Below, one piece after another: positions 53,450-62,659 of a stretch of 64,000 nt of DNA. The notes beneath the pieces are model-generated. The model was given only the letters and a program-made list of their open reading frames with translations, had not been told where the DNA came from and did no database searches. The position numbers and the translations under genes are program-made. The DNA is from Sulfuritalea sp. (lineage in GTDB: Bacteria; Pseudomonadota; Gammaproteobacteria; Burkholderiales; Rhodocyclaceae): contig JAUSCI010000019.1 of NCBI GenBank assembly GCA_030651305.1, forward strand, positions 62,001 to 126,000, given 5' to 3'. Each line of letters opens with the position of its first letter. Position 1 is the stretch's first letter.

Positions 53450-55609
53450 TCAGTGCCTGGTCCGGCTCGACAGGGGGAGCCAGGCCGACGACAGCTTCAA
53501 CAGACCCGCTTCGTCGCTGAGTATATGGACGGCTTCGGTCAGCCAAATATCTTTGGCAGTCTTGTTTGCATTTTCAGCAGCAAGCTCATTGGCGAGTTTG
53601 CGTTCATCAGCCTGCAGGCCGTCGTCCAGCAATTTTGTCGCCGGCTTCGCGTTGACATCTGCGTCATTGGCTCCGTTGCCGGCCTGCCGCGACGCTTTAC
53701 GGGCGATCAGTCTTGCCTCAAGGGCAGCCCGCTCCATGCGTCGTTCCGCTTCGTTCAGCGAAACCCGGTTCTTCGCACGCTGCAACCTGAATTCGGCGAT
53801 GTCCTCTTGCAGATAGCCAAAGTCCTTATCGATCGTCACGCGTGCCTCATGTCGCATCACAAGGCTGGGCAGCAGCGACTTCAGCTTGCCCGTCGATGAA
53901 TAATTGGCGGCCTTGATCTGACTCCATGGCAGCGGGCTGTCAAGGCTCGATTCGCCAAAACTTTCATTGTCGAACGCGCCGGGAAGGAGAATGTCCGGCT
54001 TCACGCCACGCAGTTGCGTGCTACCGCCATCGATACGGAAGAACTGGGCAATGGTCAATACTAGCTGGCCCAGTTTCGGCTGCCCCGTTTTGCCAACCTG
54101 ATCAAGATTGAACACGGCCTGTACGGTGCCTTTGCCATAGCTGGTTTCACCGATCACGAGGCCACGGCCATAGTCCTGAATCGCCGCGGCAAAAATCTCT
54201 GACGCCGATGCCGAGCCCCGATTGATCAGAACGCCAAGAGGACCGCCCCAGGCAAGACCGCTTCGGGAGCCGCGCTCCACGGTAACTTCACCCGTGGCAT
54301 CGCGCTGCTGAACCACCGGCCCCCTACCGACAAACAGTCCGGTGAGCTCAATCGCTTCCGTCAGTGAGCCGCCACCGTTGTTGCGCAAGTCGATCAGCAC
54401 GCTATCGACCTTTTCCGTTTTCAACTCACCCAGCAGGCGCGCCACGTCCTGGGCCGCGCTGCGGAAATTCCGGTCGCCACTTTGTCGACCCTCGAAATCA
54501 TGGTAGAAGCTGGGCAAGGATATGACACCGATGCGGCGAGTGGCCTTGCCGTCGGCAACCGGAACAATGGTTTTCCTGGCGTACTGCTCTTCCAGGGCAA
54601 TCTTCTTCCGGGTGAGTGAAATCAACTGGTGCTTGCCATCCGCACCGGCATCGGCGGGAAGTACGTTGAGCAGCACGGCCGTGTCGGCGGCACCTCTGAT
54701 CAGGGCAACGATATCGTCCATGCGCCAGCCCTGAACGTCAGTGATCGCGTCACTTTCACGCTGTGCCACGCCGATGATGCGGTCCCCGATTTTCAGCCGG
54801 CCCGAAAGCGCGGATGGACCGCCCGGCACAAGTTCGCGAACGGTGATGTAGCCATCCTTTTCCGTCAGCACGGTGCCGATTCCGACCATCGAGAGTTTCA
54901 TCAATATGCCGGACTCCTCGGCGGCGCGTGGTCCCTTGTAGGTGGTGTGGGGCTCGATGCCCATGGTGTAGGCGTTCATGAGCGTCTGAAAGACATCTTC
55001 GCTCCGCAGGCGACTGATGCGCTTCAGAAAATTGTCGTAGCGCTTGTCCAGAGTAGTGGCGATGCTCTTGTCGTCCATGCCGGCGAGTTTCAGGCGCAGC
55101 CAGTCATTCTTGACCCGCTTGCGCCACAGGTCGCGCACTGCCTCGTCGGATTTCGGCCAGGCTTCCCTTTCCCGTTCGTATTGATAGCTTTCCTTCTGGC
55201 TGAAATCAAATCCTTCGCCGAGCAAGCCGCGAGCGTATGCAATGCGCTCGGCGACACGCTGCGCGTAGAAGTTGAAAATGAAGAAGAATACGTCGAGGTC
55301 TTCATCGATGATGGCGTCGTCGAGCCTGGTGCGGATACCGGCCAATTGATCAATGTCGGTCTGGACGAAGAAGAGCTTTTCGGAATCAAGCGCCTTGAGA
55401 TAGCGGTCGAATATCTTTTCCGACATGGCATCGTCTAGCAGCAGCGCCTGGTAGTGGTGCCGGGCGATCAGACTTGCCGCCAGATGAGCCACCTGCGCCT
55501 GTTGCTGCTCGGGCTTAAGTTCCGCTCCAGGCAGCTTTGCCGCGTCGAACGACGCGGCTTGCCCTGCCATGGTCAAGGCGAGGATTATCCACCACAGTTT
55601 CTTTGACAT
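53450..55609 (-). CDS. prc: Carboxy-terminal processing protease Prc (S41)
   Basis: The 719-residue precursor starts at 55609 after GGAGACTGACA and has a signal peptide (SKKLWWIILALTMAGQA). The PDZ domain has GYITVRELVPGGPSALSGRL. The catalytic serine is in RGSASASEIFAAAIQDYGRG, with the lysine in GETSYGKGTVQ. Prc trims lipoproteins and peptidoglycan hydrolases in the periplasm. The C-terminal part (residues about 600-719) is helical and charged. It is not coupled to the genes around it. Confidence 0.9.
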   Translation of the reverse strand: MSKKLWWIILALTMAGQAASFDAAKLPGAELKPEQQQAQVAHLAASLIARHHYQALLLDDAMSEKIFDRYLKALDSEKLFFVQTDIDQLAGIRTRLDDAIIDEDLDVFFFIFNFYAQRVAERIAYARGLLGEGFDFSQKESYQYEREREAWPKSDEAVRDLWRKRVKNDWLRLKLAGMDDKSIATTLDKRYDNFLKRISRLRSEDVFQTLMNAYTMGIEPHTTYKGPRAAEESGILMKLSMVGIGTVLTEKDGYITVRELVPGGPSALSGRLKIGDRIIGVAQRESDAITDVQGWRMDDIVALIRGAADTAVLLNVLPADAGADGKHQLISLTRKKIALEEQYARKTIVPVADGKATRRIGVISLPSFYHDFEGRQSGDRNFRSAAQDVARLLGELKTEKVDSVLIDLRNNGGGSLTEAIELTGLFVGRGPVVQQRDATGEVTVERGSRSGLAWGGPLGVLINRGSASASEIFAAAIQDYGRGLVIGETSYGKGTVQAVFNLDQVGKTGQPKLGQLVLTIAQFFRIDGGSTQLRGVKPDILLPGAFDNESFGESSLDSPLPWSQIKAANYSSTGKLKSLLPSLVMRHEARVTIDKDFGYLQEDIAEFRLQRAKNRVSLNEAERRMERAALEARLIARKASRQAGNGANDADVNAKPATKLLDDGLQADERKLANELAAENANKTAKDIWLTEAVHILSDEAGLLKLSSAWLPLSSRTRH

Positions 55610-55686
55610 TGTCAGTCTCCGACAAACCCCGTTCCTTGCAACCGGAAGCCAGCGCGTTGGCATGGTCTATTTCCGGGTCGGCGCGC

Positions 55687-56529
55687 TTAACGGGTATTTC
55701 GTGATTCTTCGAGAACAGTCTTGCCGCCCAACATTGCCGGCTTCCAGTCCCGGAATGCGTCGCCACGTACGGCGTAGGAAACGGAGGTCAGCTGTGTAAT
55801 CGACGTGTCGCCCGTTGCAATAAGGCGGGGCGTATGCTTTTCCGCGGAGTAAATGCCGATGACGGCCATTGGCTCGGCAAGGTCGAAGACCGGCCCGCCC
55901 GAGGTGCCGGTTCCGGCGATCTGGCTGAGTTCAAAAAACGAAGTCCCGGCAACTCGCGAGCCTCCGCCAGGGGACGAAGAGCCGAGCAATGGGCTCAGGG
56001 ATGCGGAGTACCGCCTGCGGATATAGCCTTCGGTGTACACCAGGTCGGGGAACTCGCCACTGGCAGCCTCAAACCGTGTGGCATCACTTGGGTAGCCGAA
56101 AATCCGGTATCTGGACGAGGCCATCTGGACCGAGTTGCCAAGCTGGAAGCCGGACTTGCACGAACCGGGATCCAGCTTGAGAATCGCCACGTCCTCGGCT
56201 GGATGCGATTCGCTGGCCAGGATGTTGCTCCAGGTCCAGCCGCTGGCTTTTGCCAAGGTCAATGCCGCAAGCGGTTTCGACTTGCCCGCGATCACATGAT
56301 TCGCGGTAAGCGCAAATCCGCGATTGCCGATAAGGAATGCGGTGCCATGCGTAGACAAAATCCTCGCGACGCCGCCGCCGGCATCAATCCTGGCGACCGC
56401 AACGACGCAATGCCTGACCTGTGCAAGCCGGTCCTGAAGGCCTTGCTCTGCAATGGATTCTTGCGCCGATGCGGCAAGCACCGGAATGCCGACAAGACCG
56501 AACAGCAAAGCAGAACAAAGCTTGCTCAT
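55687..56529 (-). CDS. Secreted trypsin-like serine protease
   Basis: The 280-residue precursor has a signal peptide (SKLCSALLFGLVGIPVLAAS). The triad residues are the histidine in ALTANHVIAG, the aspartate in SHPAEDVAILKL and the serine in AGTGTSGGPVFDL. No PDZ domain follows, unlike DegP. It overlaps the receiver gene (ATGA), so expression is tied to that regulator. Confidence 0.87.
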   Translation of the reverse strand: MSKLCSALLFGLVGIPVLAASAQESIAEQGLQDRLAQVRHCVVAVARIDAGGGVARILSTHGTAFLIGNRGFALTANHVIAGKSKPLAALTLAKASGWTWSNILASESHPAEDVAILKLDPGSCKSGFQLGNSVQMASSRYRIFGYPSDATRFEAASGEFPDLVYTEGYIRRRYSASLSPLLGSSSPGGGSRVAGTSFFELSQIAGTGTSGGPVFDLAEPMAVIGIYSAEKHTPRLIATGDTSITQLTSVSYAVRGDAFRDWKPAMLGGKTVLEESRNTR

Positions 56530-56888
56530 GGCTCGCCCAATTCAGCCAGCAGGTGAGTGAACGCAGGGATGCCCTTGGACTTGTCGAAGAAGTAATGCGC
56601 GCCAAGCTGTATGCACCTGGCGCGGTATTCGGGCTGCGCCAGATTCGTCAGCACGATCGTTGTCGTTGCCGAATGCAGGGCCTTGATATGCTCGATCACT
56701 GAAAAGCCGCTGCCGCTTCTCAGTCGCAGATCAATCACGGCGACGTCGGGGCTATGCTTGTCCAGCTGGTATCTGGCGTCGTCCTCATTGTCGGTCTCCG
56801 CCACCAGGACCGCCTGCGGAATCGCGCTGATGATGTCGCGCAACCGGTCTCGAAGAATCCCCGAATCTTCCACCAGCAGAATTTTCAT
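56526..56888 (-). CDS. Single-domain response regulator
   Basis: The 120-residue protein is a receiver domain only. It has the acid pocket LLVEDS, the phosphorylated aspartate in VAVIDLRLRSGSG, the threonine in TIVLTNLAQPEY, and the lysine in FFDKSKGIP. It lacks an output domain. It is coupled to the protease gene and lies beside a full two-component pair. It may act by protein contact or as a phosphate sink. Confidence 0.88.
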   Translation of the reverse strand: MKILLVEDSGILRDRLRDIISAIPQAVLVAETDNEDDARYQLDKHSPDVAVIDLRLRSGSGFSVIEHIKALHSATTTIVLTNLAQPEYRARCIQLGAHYFFDKSKGIPAFTHLLAELGEP

Positions 56889-56993
56889 CAGCACGCACAG
56901 ATCTCTGATCACAGTGATCGTGATGCTCCGCCGATCAGGTTTTCGGCGATATCAGCGGGGAACGCCGCTTTCTGTGAGGGGGGGCGAAAAGAC

Positions 56994-57013
56994 GCGTAGG
57001 AATCGCCCTACAG
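56994..57013. promoter_or_regulatory. 20-bp near-palindromic site, copy 2
   Basis: GCGTAGGAATCGCCCTACAG is the exact reverse complement of the site at 50746-50765. It is centred about 115 bases upstream of the receiver gene at 56888, in the 201-bp gap between that gene and the LuxR-type regulator. Confidence 0.5.
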
Positions 57014-57089
57014 CCGGGCGGTTCAGTCGGCCCGGCCAAGCCGCCAGACAGAAATGGCGGCGGTGCAGGGCTGGCAGCGTGCTATCTGC

Positions 57090-57737
57090 TCAGGTACTCG
57101 CCGGGTCGTCGAGCAGGCCGTGCTTCAGGCCATAGCGAATCAGGTCGGCGACGCTGGACATCTGCATTTTTTGCATGAGGCGTGCCTTGTAAGTGCTGAC
57201 TGTCTTTGCACTCAGGTTGAGCCGCTGCGCTATTTCGCTGATTCCCTCGCCGGCCGCAAGCTTGCGAAAAATCAGAAACTCCCTGTCCGACAGTGAGGCA
57301 TGGGGCGGCCGGTCGTCCCGTTGAATCATGGCAAATGCAAGATCGGCGGCAAGCTCGGGACCAATGAAGCGTCCGCCAGCCGCCACCTCGCGGATTGCGC
57401 TCAACAATTGCTGGGAAGCGCTGTCCTTGCACAGATACCCGGCCGCGCCGGCGCGGATGCTGCGGATGGCATACTCGCCTTCCTTGTGCATGCTGAGCAC
57501 CAGAATCGGCAATCGCGGCTTTTCTGTCCTGATTTGCCTGATAAGTTCGACACCGCTCCGGCCGGGCATCGACATATCGAGCAGCAGCAGGTCCCACTCG
57601 CCGCTGCGTACTCGTTCCAGCGTCTGAAAGCCGTCGCAGGCCTCTCCGGCCACGATCATGTCGCCCGCGGTGGCAAGAATCTGCTTCAAGCCTTCACGCA
57701 TCAGGGTATGGTCGTCGGCGATCAGGATGCGAATCAT
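57090..57737 (-). CDS. LuxR-type (NarL/FixJ) response regulator
   Basis: The 215-residue protein has a receiver (ILIADDHTLMREGLKQILAT, with the aspartate in LLLLDMSMPGRSG and the lysine in GYLCKDSA) and a LuxR helix-turn-helix (SDREFLIFRKLAAGEGISEI, then LNLSAKTVSTYKARLMQKM). It is like UvrY/GacA. It overlaps the kinase gene (ATGA), and the pair should form one system. The matching 20-bp sites nearby are candidates for its targets. Confidence 0.92.
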   Translation of the reverse strand: MIRILIADDHTLMREGLKQILATAGDMIVAGEACDGFQTLERVRSGEWDLLLLDMSMPGRSGVELIRQIRTEKPRLPILVLSMHKEGEYAIRSIRAGAAGYLCKDSASQQLLSAIREVAAGGRFIGPELAADLAFAMIQRDDRPPHASLSDREFLIFRKLAAGEGISEIAQRLNLSAKTVSTYKARLMQKMQMSSVADLIRYGLKHGLLDDPAST

Positions 57738-58843
57738 GGGATGGCCAGTTCGCTTCGGGGAATGCTCACCTCAATGTGCGTGCCCCGTCCGGGTGCGCTG
57801 TCGATTGAAATTCGCCCACCGAGCATGCGTACGCGCTCGCGCATGCCGAGCATGCCATAGGTCTTCCTTTCCCCGGTCAGTTCGGCCGACATGCCGCAAC
57901 CGTCATCGGCAATGGACAGCAGCAGGTCGCCGCCACGATCCTGCAAGGCGACCATGGCGTGGGATGCACGTGCGTGGCGAGCGACGTTGGTCAGCGATTC
58001 CTGGACGATGCGGAAGATCGACGTCGCCAGCAGCTTGTCCAGTCCATAGTCCTCGCTGTCCAGCAACAGATCGCAGGGAACGCCGAATTGCCTGGTGAAG
58101 TTCTTCGCATAGCTGGAGATGGCCGCTTCAAAACCCAGATCGTCAAGCATTCCGGGACGCAATTCCTCGCACATGAGACGCATCGCGTCGACCGTACTGT
58201 TGATCACCTGATCGATAGCGGCCAGCCTCGCGGTAATTGCCGGATCCATTGTTGTCAGGCTACTCGACAGTGCGTTGAAGTCAATGCGCAGCGCCGCCAG
58301 GTTCTGGCCCAGTTCGTCATGCAGCTCACGGGCAAAATGCGCCCTATCCTCCTCGCGCGCCGTTTGCAGAAAAATCGAAAGCTGGTGAAGGTGTGCCTCG
58401 CTTTCGGTCAGTTGCCGTTCAGCCCGCTTGCGCAAGGTTATGTCCCGGATGTTGCACTGGATTACCCTGATACCTTCACAGTCGTAGGTATTGCTGACGA
58501 ATTCGACTGCGATAAGTGCTCCTGTCTTGGTTCTGAGCGGAAGATCTTCATAGCTGACGTAACCCGTTGATTGCAGCCTGGCGAACATCTCCTTGCTCAG
58601 CGCAATATCCTTGAATGGACCCACCTCCCAGATCTTTTTGCCGAGGAACTCCGCGTGCGAGTAACCCAGCATGTCAATCAGGTAGGGGTTGACGTCTTCG
58701 ATCTGGGCCGTATCCGCGTTAAGCAGCAGGATTCCGTCCTGGGCGGTTTCAAATAGTCGTCGATAGCGGCTTTCTGAAACCCGCAAGGCTTTGATCGCGT
58801 CGGACGCGGCGACAATTTCGGGTGATGGCAGTGGGCTTCGCAT
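57734..58843 (-). CDS. Soluble PAS histidine kinase (HisKA_3)
   Basis: The 369-residue protein starts at 58843 (MRSPLPSPEIVAASDAIKAL); further upstream codons look non-coding. A PAS domain (RRLFETAQDGILLLNADTAQ) is followed by the HisKA_3 phosphorylation site FARELHDELGQNLAALRIDF and the ATPase box LLSIADDGCGMSAE, then GMLGMRERVRMLGG. No membrane segment is present, so it senses a cytoplasmic signal. It should phosphorylate the coupled LuxR-type regulator. Confidence 0.88.
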   Translation of the reverse strand: MRSPLPSPEIVAASDAIKALRVSESRYRRLFETAQDGILLLNADTAQIEDVNPYLIDMLGYSHAEFLGKKIWEVGPFKDIALSKEMFARLQSTGYVSYEDLPLRTKTGALIAVEFVSNTYDCEGIRVIQCNIRDITLRKRAERQLTESEAHLHQLSIFLQTAREEDRAHFARELHDELGQNLAALRIDFNALSSSLTTMDPAITARLAAIDQVINSTVDAMRLMCEELRPGMLDDLGFEAAISSYAKNFTRQFGVPCDLLLDSEDYGLDKLLATSIFRIVQESLTNVARHARASHAMVALQDRGGDLLLSIADDGCGMSAELTGERKTYGMLGMRERVRMLGGRISIDSAPGRGTHIEVSIPRSELAIP

Positions 58844-59132
58844 GGGCAGGTGCCTTTCAAGTACGTCCCGCAGGTACGGACTACGACAGTAAGTCTCAGA
58901 GGTGCGCTGATTGCTCCAGGCAAACAAAATCGAATAGACCCGTACTGCTGTTACTGCTGAAGCAGCTATCAATGCCAAACACCCTGACCAGGATTCTTTC
59001 AGGATCGACCATGGGTATTCAGCGCCAAGACATGGCGATCTTCTGCGCGGTAGCGCACAGTTCTCCCTTGCCACAAGCGGTGACACTTGACTGGTGTCGG
59101 CCGAAAGAAACGGCAACAGACAAGTCAAGGCC

Positions 59133-59810
59133 ATGAGCGACCAAGCAGAAACCGTCATCCTGATTCACGGACTCTGGGTGCGAGGCATCGTCCTGTTGCC
59201 TTGGCAGCGCTGGTTGCGCGCCGAGGGCTTTGCGGTACGCAGATTTTCCTACCCTTCCTGGCGAATGGGCTTGCCCGACAACCTGCGCTTGCTGTCCAGC
59301 TTCGTCAAGGAAACTCCCGGCCCGGTCATTCACCTGGTCGGACACAGCCTTGGCGGCCTGGTCGCCTTAAGCATGCTGGCGCAGGAAGCCGATCCGCGCA
59401 TACGCCGCGTGGTGCTGCTGGGAAGCCCGTATGCGGCTTGCCATTGCGGCTTTACCCTCGCCGCCATACCAGTGCTGGCGGCGCTGGTCGGCCGTACGTT
59501 CGCGGACTGCTTCAGGCTACGGCATCCCGCCCTGCTGCCTGCGACGGAGGTTGGCGTGATTGCCGGTACGCGTCGTATCGGTCTTGGATGCCTGATTCCC
59601 GGACTGGCACTCCCCAACGATGGCGTCATTGCCGTCGCCGAAACACGCCTCGACTCGGCCAGGGACAGCATCGAGTTGAACGTCAGTCACTCAGGCATGC
59701 TGGTGTCCCGTGCGTGCGTGAGGCAAATTGCCAGCTTTCTGAGGACGGGGAGCTTCATTCACCCCCGGCTTGTTTGCGGTGACCCCATGCCCGCTCCCCG
59801 GGGGCGCTGA
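59133..59810 (+). CDS. Alpha/beta hydrolase (PGAP1/lipase-like)
   Basis: The 225-residue protein from 59133 has TVILIHGLWVRGIVLLPWQR, the nucleophile elbow VGHSLGGLVALSML, and a late histidine in VSHSGMLVS. The small size and the HGLW start fit the lipase-like PGAP1 group. It has no signal peptide. A 289-base gap before it holds the divergent start of the kinase gene. Confidence 0.82.
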   Translation: MSDQAETVILIHGLWVRGIVLLPWQRWLRAEGFAVRRFSYPSWRMGLPDNLRLLSSFVKETPGPVIHLVGHSLGGLVALSMLAQEADPRIRRVVLLGSPYAACHCGFTLAAIPVLAALVGRTFADCFRLRHPALLPATEVGVIAGTRRIGLGCLIPGLALPNDGVIAVAETRLDSARDSIELNVSHSGMLVSRACVRQIASFLRTGSFIHPRLVCGDPMPAPRGR

Positions 59811-59862
59811 ATTCGATGCCGTGTCGGATCAGGACGGAAACACTGCCGTTAACGCAAGACGC

Positions 59863-62643
59863 TCAGTGCGCCGCGTCCCAGTTGGCGCCGACGCCGACTT
59901 CCACGAGCAGGGGCACCTTGAGTTTTGCCACGCCGCCCATCAGCTTCGGCAGTTCTTTGCGCACGGCTTCAAGCTCAGTATCCGGCACTTCCAGCACCAG
60001 TTCGTCATGCACCTGCAGCACCAGCAGGGTTTGCAGCTTTTCCGTGTTGAGCCAGTCCTGCACCGCCAGCATGGCGCGCTTGATCAGGTCGGCGGCGGTG
60101 CCCTGCATCGGCGCGTTGATTGCCGCGCGCTCGGCTCCCTGGCGGCGGCCGGCGTTGGACGACTTGATTTCCGGCAGCCACAGGCGGCGACCGAAGACAG
60201 TTTCGACATAACCCTTGTCGCGGGCGATGGCGCGGGTGTCTTCCATGTAGCGGGCGACACCGGGATAGCGCGCGAAGTAGCGGTCCATGTAGGCCGCGGC
60301 GGCGCTGCGATCGACGCCGATCTGCTTGGCAAGGCCGAAGGCGCTCATGCCGTAGATCAGGCCGAAGTTGATCACCTTGGCAGCGCGGCGCTGGTCGCTG
60401 CTGATCTCGATCGGCGTCAGGCCGAAGATCTCGGCGGCGGTGGCGCGATGCACGTCCTCTCCTTGCGCGAAGGCTTCGAGCAGGCGCGGATCGTCCGAAA
60501 GATGGGCCATGATGCGCAGCTCGATCTGCGAATAGTCGGCGCTGACGATACGGTGATTCGCCGGGGCGACGAAGGCGGAGCGGATGCGGCGGCCTTCCGG
60601 TGTGCGGATCGGGATGTTCTGCAGGTTGGGGTCGGTCGAGGCCAGCCGGCCGGTGACGGCGGTGGCCTGGCCGAAGCTGGTGTGCACTCGGCCGGTGGCC
60701 GGGTTGATCATTTTCGGCAGCTTGTCGGTGTAGGTGTTCTTGAGTTTGGCCAGGCTGCGGTGCTCGAGGATCTTCTTCGGCAGCGGATAGTCCTCGGCCA
60801 GCTTTTCCAGCACCTCTTCGTCGGTCGATGGCCCGCCCGAAGGCGTCTTCTTCACCACCGGCAGGCCCTGCTGGGTGAACAGGATTTCAGCAAGCTGCTT
60901 CGGCGAATTCAGGTTGAACGGCTGCCCGGCCAGCAGTTGCGCCTCGGCTTCGAGGGCCATGATCTTGCGCCCGAGCTCGTCGCTCTGTTGGGCCAGGGTC
61001 GCGGCGTCGATCAGCACGCCGTTGCGCTCGATGCGGAACAGCACTTCGGCGACCGGCAGTTCGAGGTCGCGGTAGAGGCTTTCCAGTTGCGGCTCAGCGG
61101 CGAGTTGCGGGCGCAGCACCTGATGCACCCGCAGCGTGACATCGGCATCTTCGGCGGCATACTCGGCGGCGCGCGCGAGCTCGACCTGGGCGAAGGAAAT
61201 GCGGTTGGCGCCCTTGCCGGTGACGGCGTCATAGCTGATGGTCGACAGTCCGCAATGCCGCGCCGCAAGCGAGCCCAGATCGTGCGGCTTGTCGGATTCC
61301 AGCACGTAGGATTGCAGCAGCGTGTCCTCGACGATGCCGGCCAGGCGCACGTCGTGATTGGCGAAGATGTGCCTGTCGTACTTGAGGTGCTGGCCAAGCT
61401 TGGCGTGGCGCGGCGACTCCAGCCAGGGCTTTAGTTTGGCCAGGGTTTCGGCGAAGGGCAGTTGCGCCGGCGCGCCGGCATAGCTATGGCCGAGCGGCAA
61501 GTACGCTGCGTGCACAACATCACCGTCGGCGATGGCGAAGGAAATGCCCACCAGTCGCGCCTGCATCGGGTCGAGGCCGGTGGTCTCGGTGTCGAGCGAA
61601 ACCAGCGCGGCGGCATCGAGGCGGGCCAGCCAAACGTCGAGTTGGGTTCCGTCCAGGATGCACTCGTAGCCACTGCGGTCGGGCTCGACGGTGGGCAAAA
61701 CCGGGGACAGACCACGGTTTTCGTCGCTCGCCGCCGTCCCGCCAGCGCCGACTTTTCCAGAAAACCGTGGTCTGTCCCCGGTTTTGCTGCTCACGGTTTT
61801 GCTGCTCAATTCGCGCAGCCAGCCCTTGAATTCCAGCCGCGCGTACAGTTCGGCCAGCTTGTCCTTGTCCGGCGCCTGCGGCGTCAATTCGGTGACCGCT
61901 AGCGGCAGCGGCACATCGCACACCACGGTGACCAGCTTGACCCCGAGCGGCAGGAAATCGAGATGCTGCCTCAGGTTCTCGCCCACCGCGCCGCCGATCT
62001 CGCTGGCATGGGCGACGATGGCATCGAGCGAGCCGTAGGCGTCCAGCCATTTGACGGCGGTCTTCGGCCCGACCTTGGCCACACCCGGCACACCGTCCGA
62101 GGTGTCGCCGACCAGCGCCAGATAATCGACGATGCGCTCGGGCGGCACGCCGAACTTCGCCTTGACGCCGGCCGCATCCAGCTTCTCGTTGTTCATGGTG
62201 TTGATCAGCGTGACGTGCGGATTCACCAACTGCGCCAGATCCTTGTCGCCGGTCGAAATCACGCAGGCTATGCCGGCTTCGGCGGCCTGTCGCGACAGCG
62301 TGCCGATGACGTCGTCGGCCTCGACGCCGTCGATCATCAACAGCGGCCAGCCGGAGGCTCGAATGCACTGGTGCAGGGGGTCGATCTGCGCCACCAGATC
62401 CTCCGGCATCGACGGGCGGTGCGCCTTGTACTGCGGATACCAGTCGTCGCGGAAGGTCTTGCCCTTGGCGTCGAACACCACGGCGCGAAAATCTGCCTTA
62501 TAGTCGGCTTCGAGCACGCGCAGCATGGACAGTACGCCGCGGATGGCGCCGGTGGGCTCGCCGGCGGCAGTGCGCAGGTCGGGCAGGGCATGGAAGGCCC
62601 GATACAGGTAAGACGAGCCGTCGACGAGTAGCAGCGTGGGCAT
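59863..62643 (-). CDS. polA: DNA polymerase I
   Basis: The 926-residue protein has all three PolA parts. The 5' nuclease is about residues 1-285 (LLVDGSSYLYRAFHALPDL). The proofreading domain has LDTETTGLD with both metal acids. The polymerase has ADYSQIELRIMAHLS, RRAAKVINFGLIYGMS and VHDELVLEVP. A palindromic repeat is inserted in frame in the linker after the nuclease domain. It is divergent from the LOG gene. Confidence 0.97.
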   Translation of the reverse strand: MPTLLLVDGSSYLYRAFHALPDLRTAAGEPTGAIRGVLSMLRVLEADYKADFRAVVFDAKGKTFRDDWYPQYKAHRPSMPEDLVAQIDPLHQCIRASGWPLLMIDGVEADDVIGTLSRQAAEAGIACVISTGDKDLAQLVNPHVTLINTMNNEKLDAAGVKAKFGVPPERIVDYLALVGDTSDGVPGVAKVGPKTAVKWLDAYGSLDAIVAHASEIGGAVGENLRQHLDFLPLGVKLVTVVCDVPLPLAVTELTPQAPDKDKLAELYARLEFKGWLRELSSKTVSSKTGDRPRFSGKVGAGGTAASDENRGLSPVLPTVEPDRSGYECILDGTQLDVWLARLDAAALVSLDTETTGLDPMQARLVGISFAIADGDVVHAAYLPLGHSYAGAPAQLPFAETLAKLKPWLESPRHAKLGQHLKYDRHIFANHDVRLAGIVEDTLLQSYVLESDKPHDLGSLAARHCGLSTISYDAVTGKGANRISFAQVELARAAEYAAEDADVTLRVHQVLRPQLAAEPQLESLYRDLELPVAEVLFRIERNGVLIDAATLAQQSDELGRKIMALEAEAQLLAGQPFNLNSPKQLAEILFTQQGLPVVKKTPSGGPSTDEEVLEKLAEDYPLPKKILEHRSLAKLKNTYTDKLPKMINPATGRVHTSFGQATAVTGRLASTDPNLQNIPIRTPEGRRIRSAFVAPANHRIVSADYSQIELRIMAHLSDDPRLLEAFAQGEDVHRATAAEIFGLTPIEISSDQRRAAKVINFGLIYGMSAFGLAKQIGVDRSAAAAYMDRYFARYPGVARYMEDTRAIARDKGYVETVFGRRLWLPEIKSSNAGRRQGAERAAINAPMQGTAADLIKRAMLAVQDWLNTEKLQTLLVLQVHDELVLEVPDTELEAVRKELPKLMGGVAKLKVPLLVEVGVGANWDAAH
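61697..61785. repeat. Palindromic element inside polA
   Basis: A 26-base arm at 61697-61722 (AAAACCGGGGACAGACCACG and six more) is perfectly inverted at 61760-61785. The 37-base spacer holds a 24-base stretch that also occurs in metH. The right end is followed by a 15-base tandem duplication (GGTTTTGCTGCTCAC at 61780 and again at 61795). In the protein it encodes [20 protein letters not shown] and ENRGLSPVLP in a flexible linker. Confidence 0.85.
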
Positions 62644-62659
62644 GGAGGATCAGGGCGAA

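Noticed and set aside
58844-59158. N-terminal membrane extension of the histidine kinase up to 59158
   Set aside because: The extra 105 codons lack family similarity and a good start. The ATG at 58843 opens directly into the PAS region.
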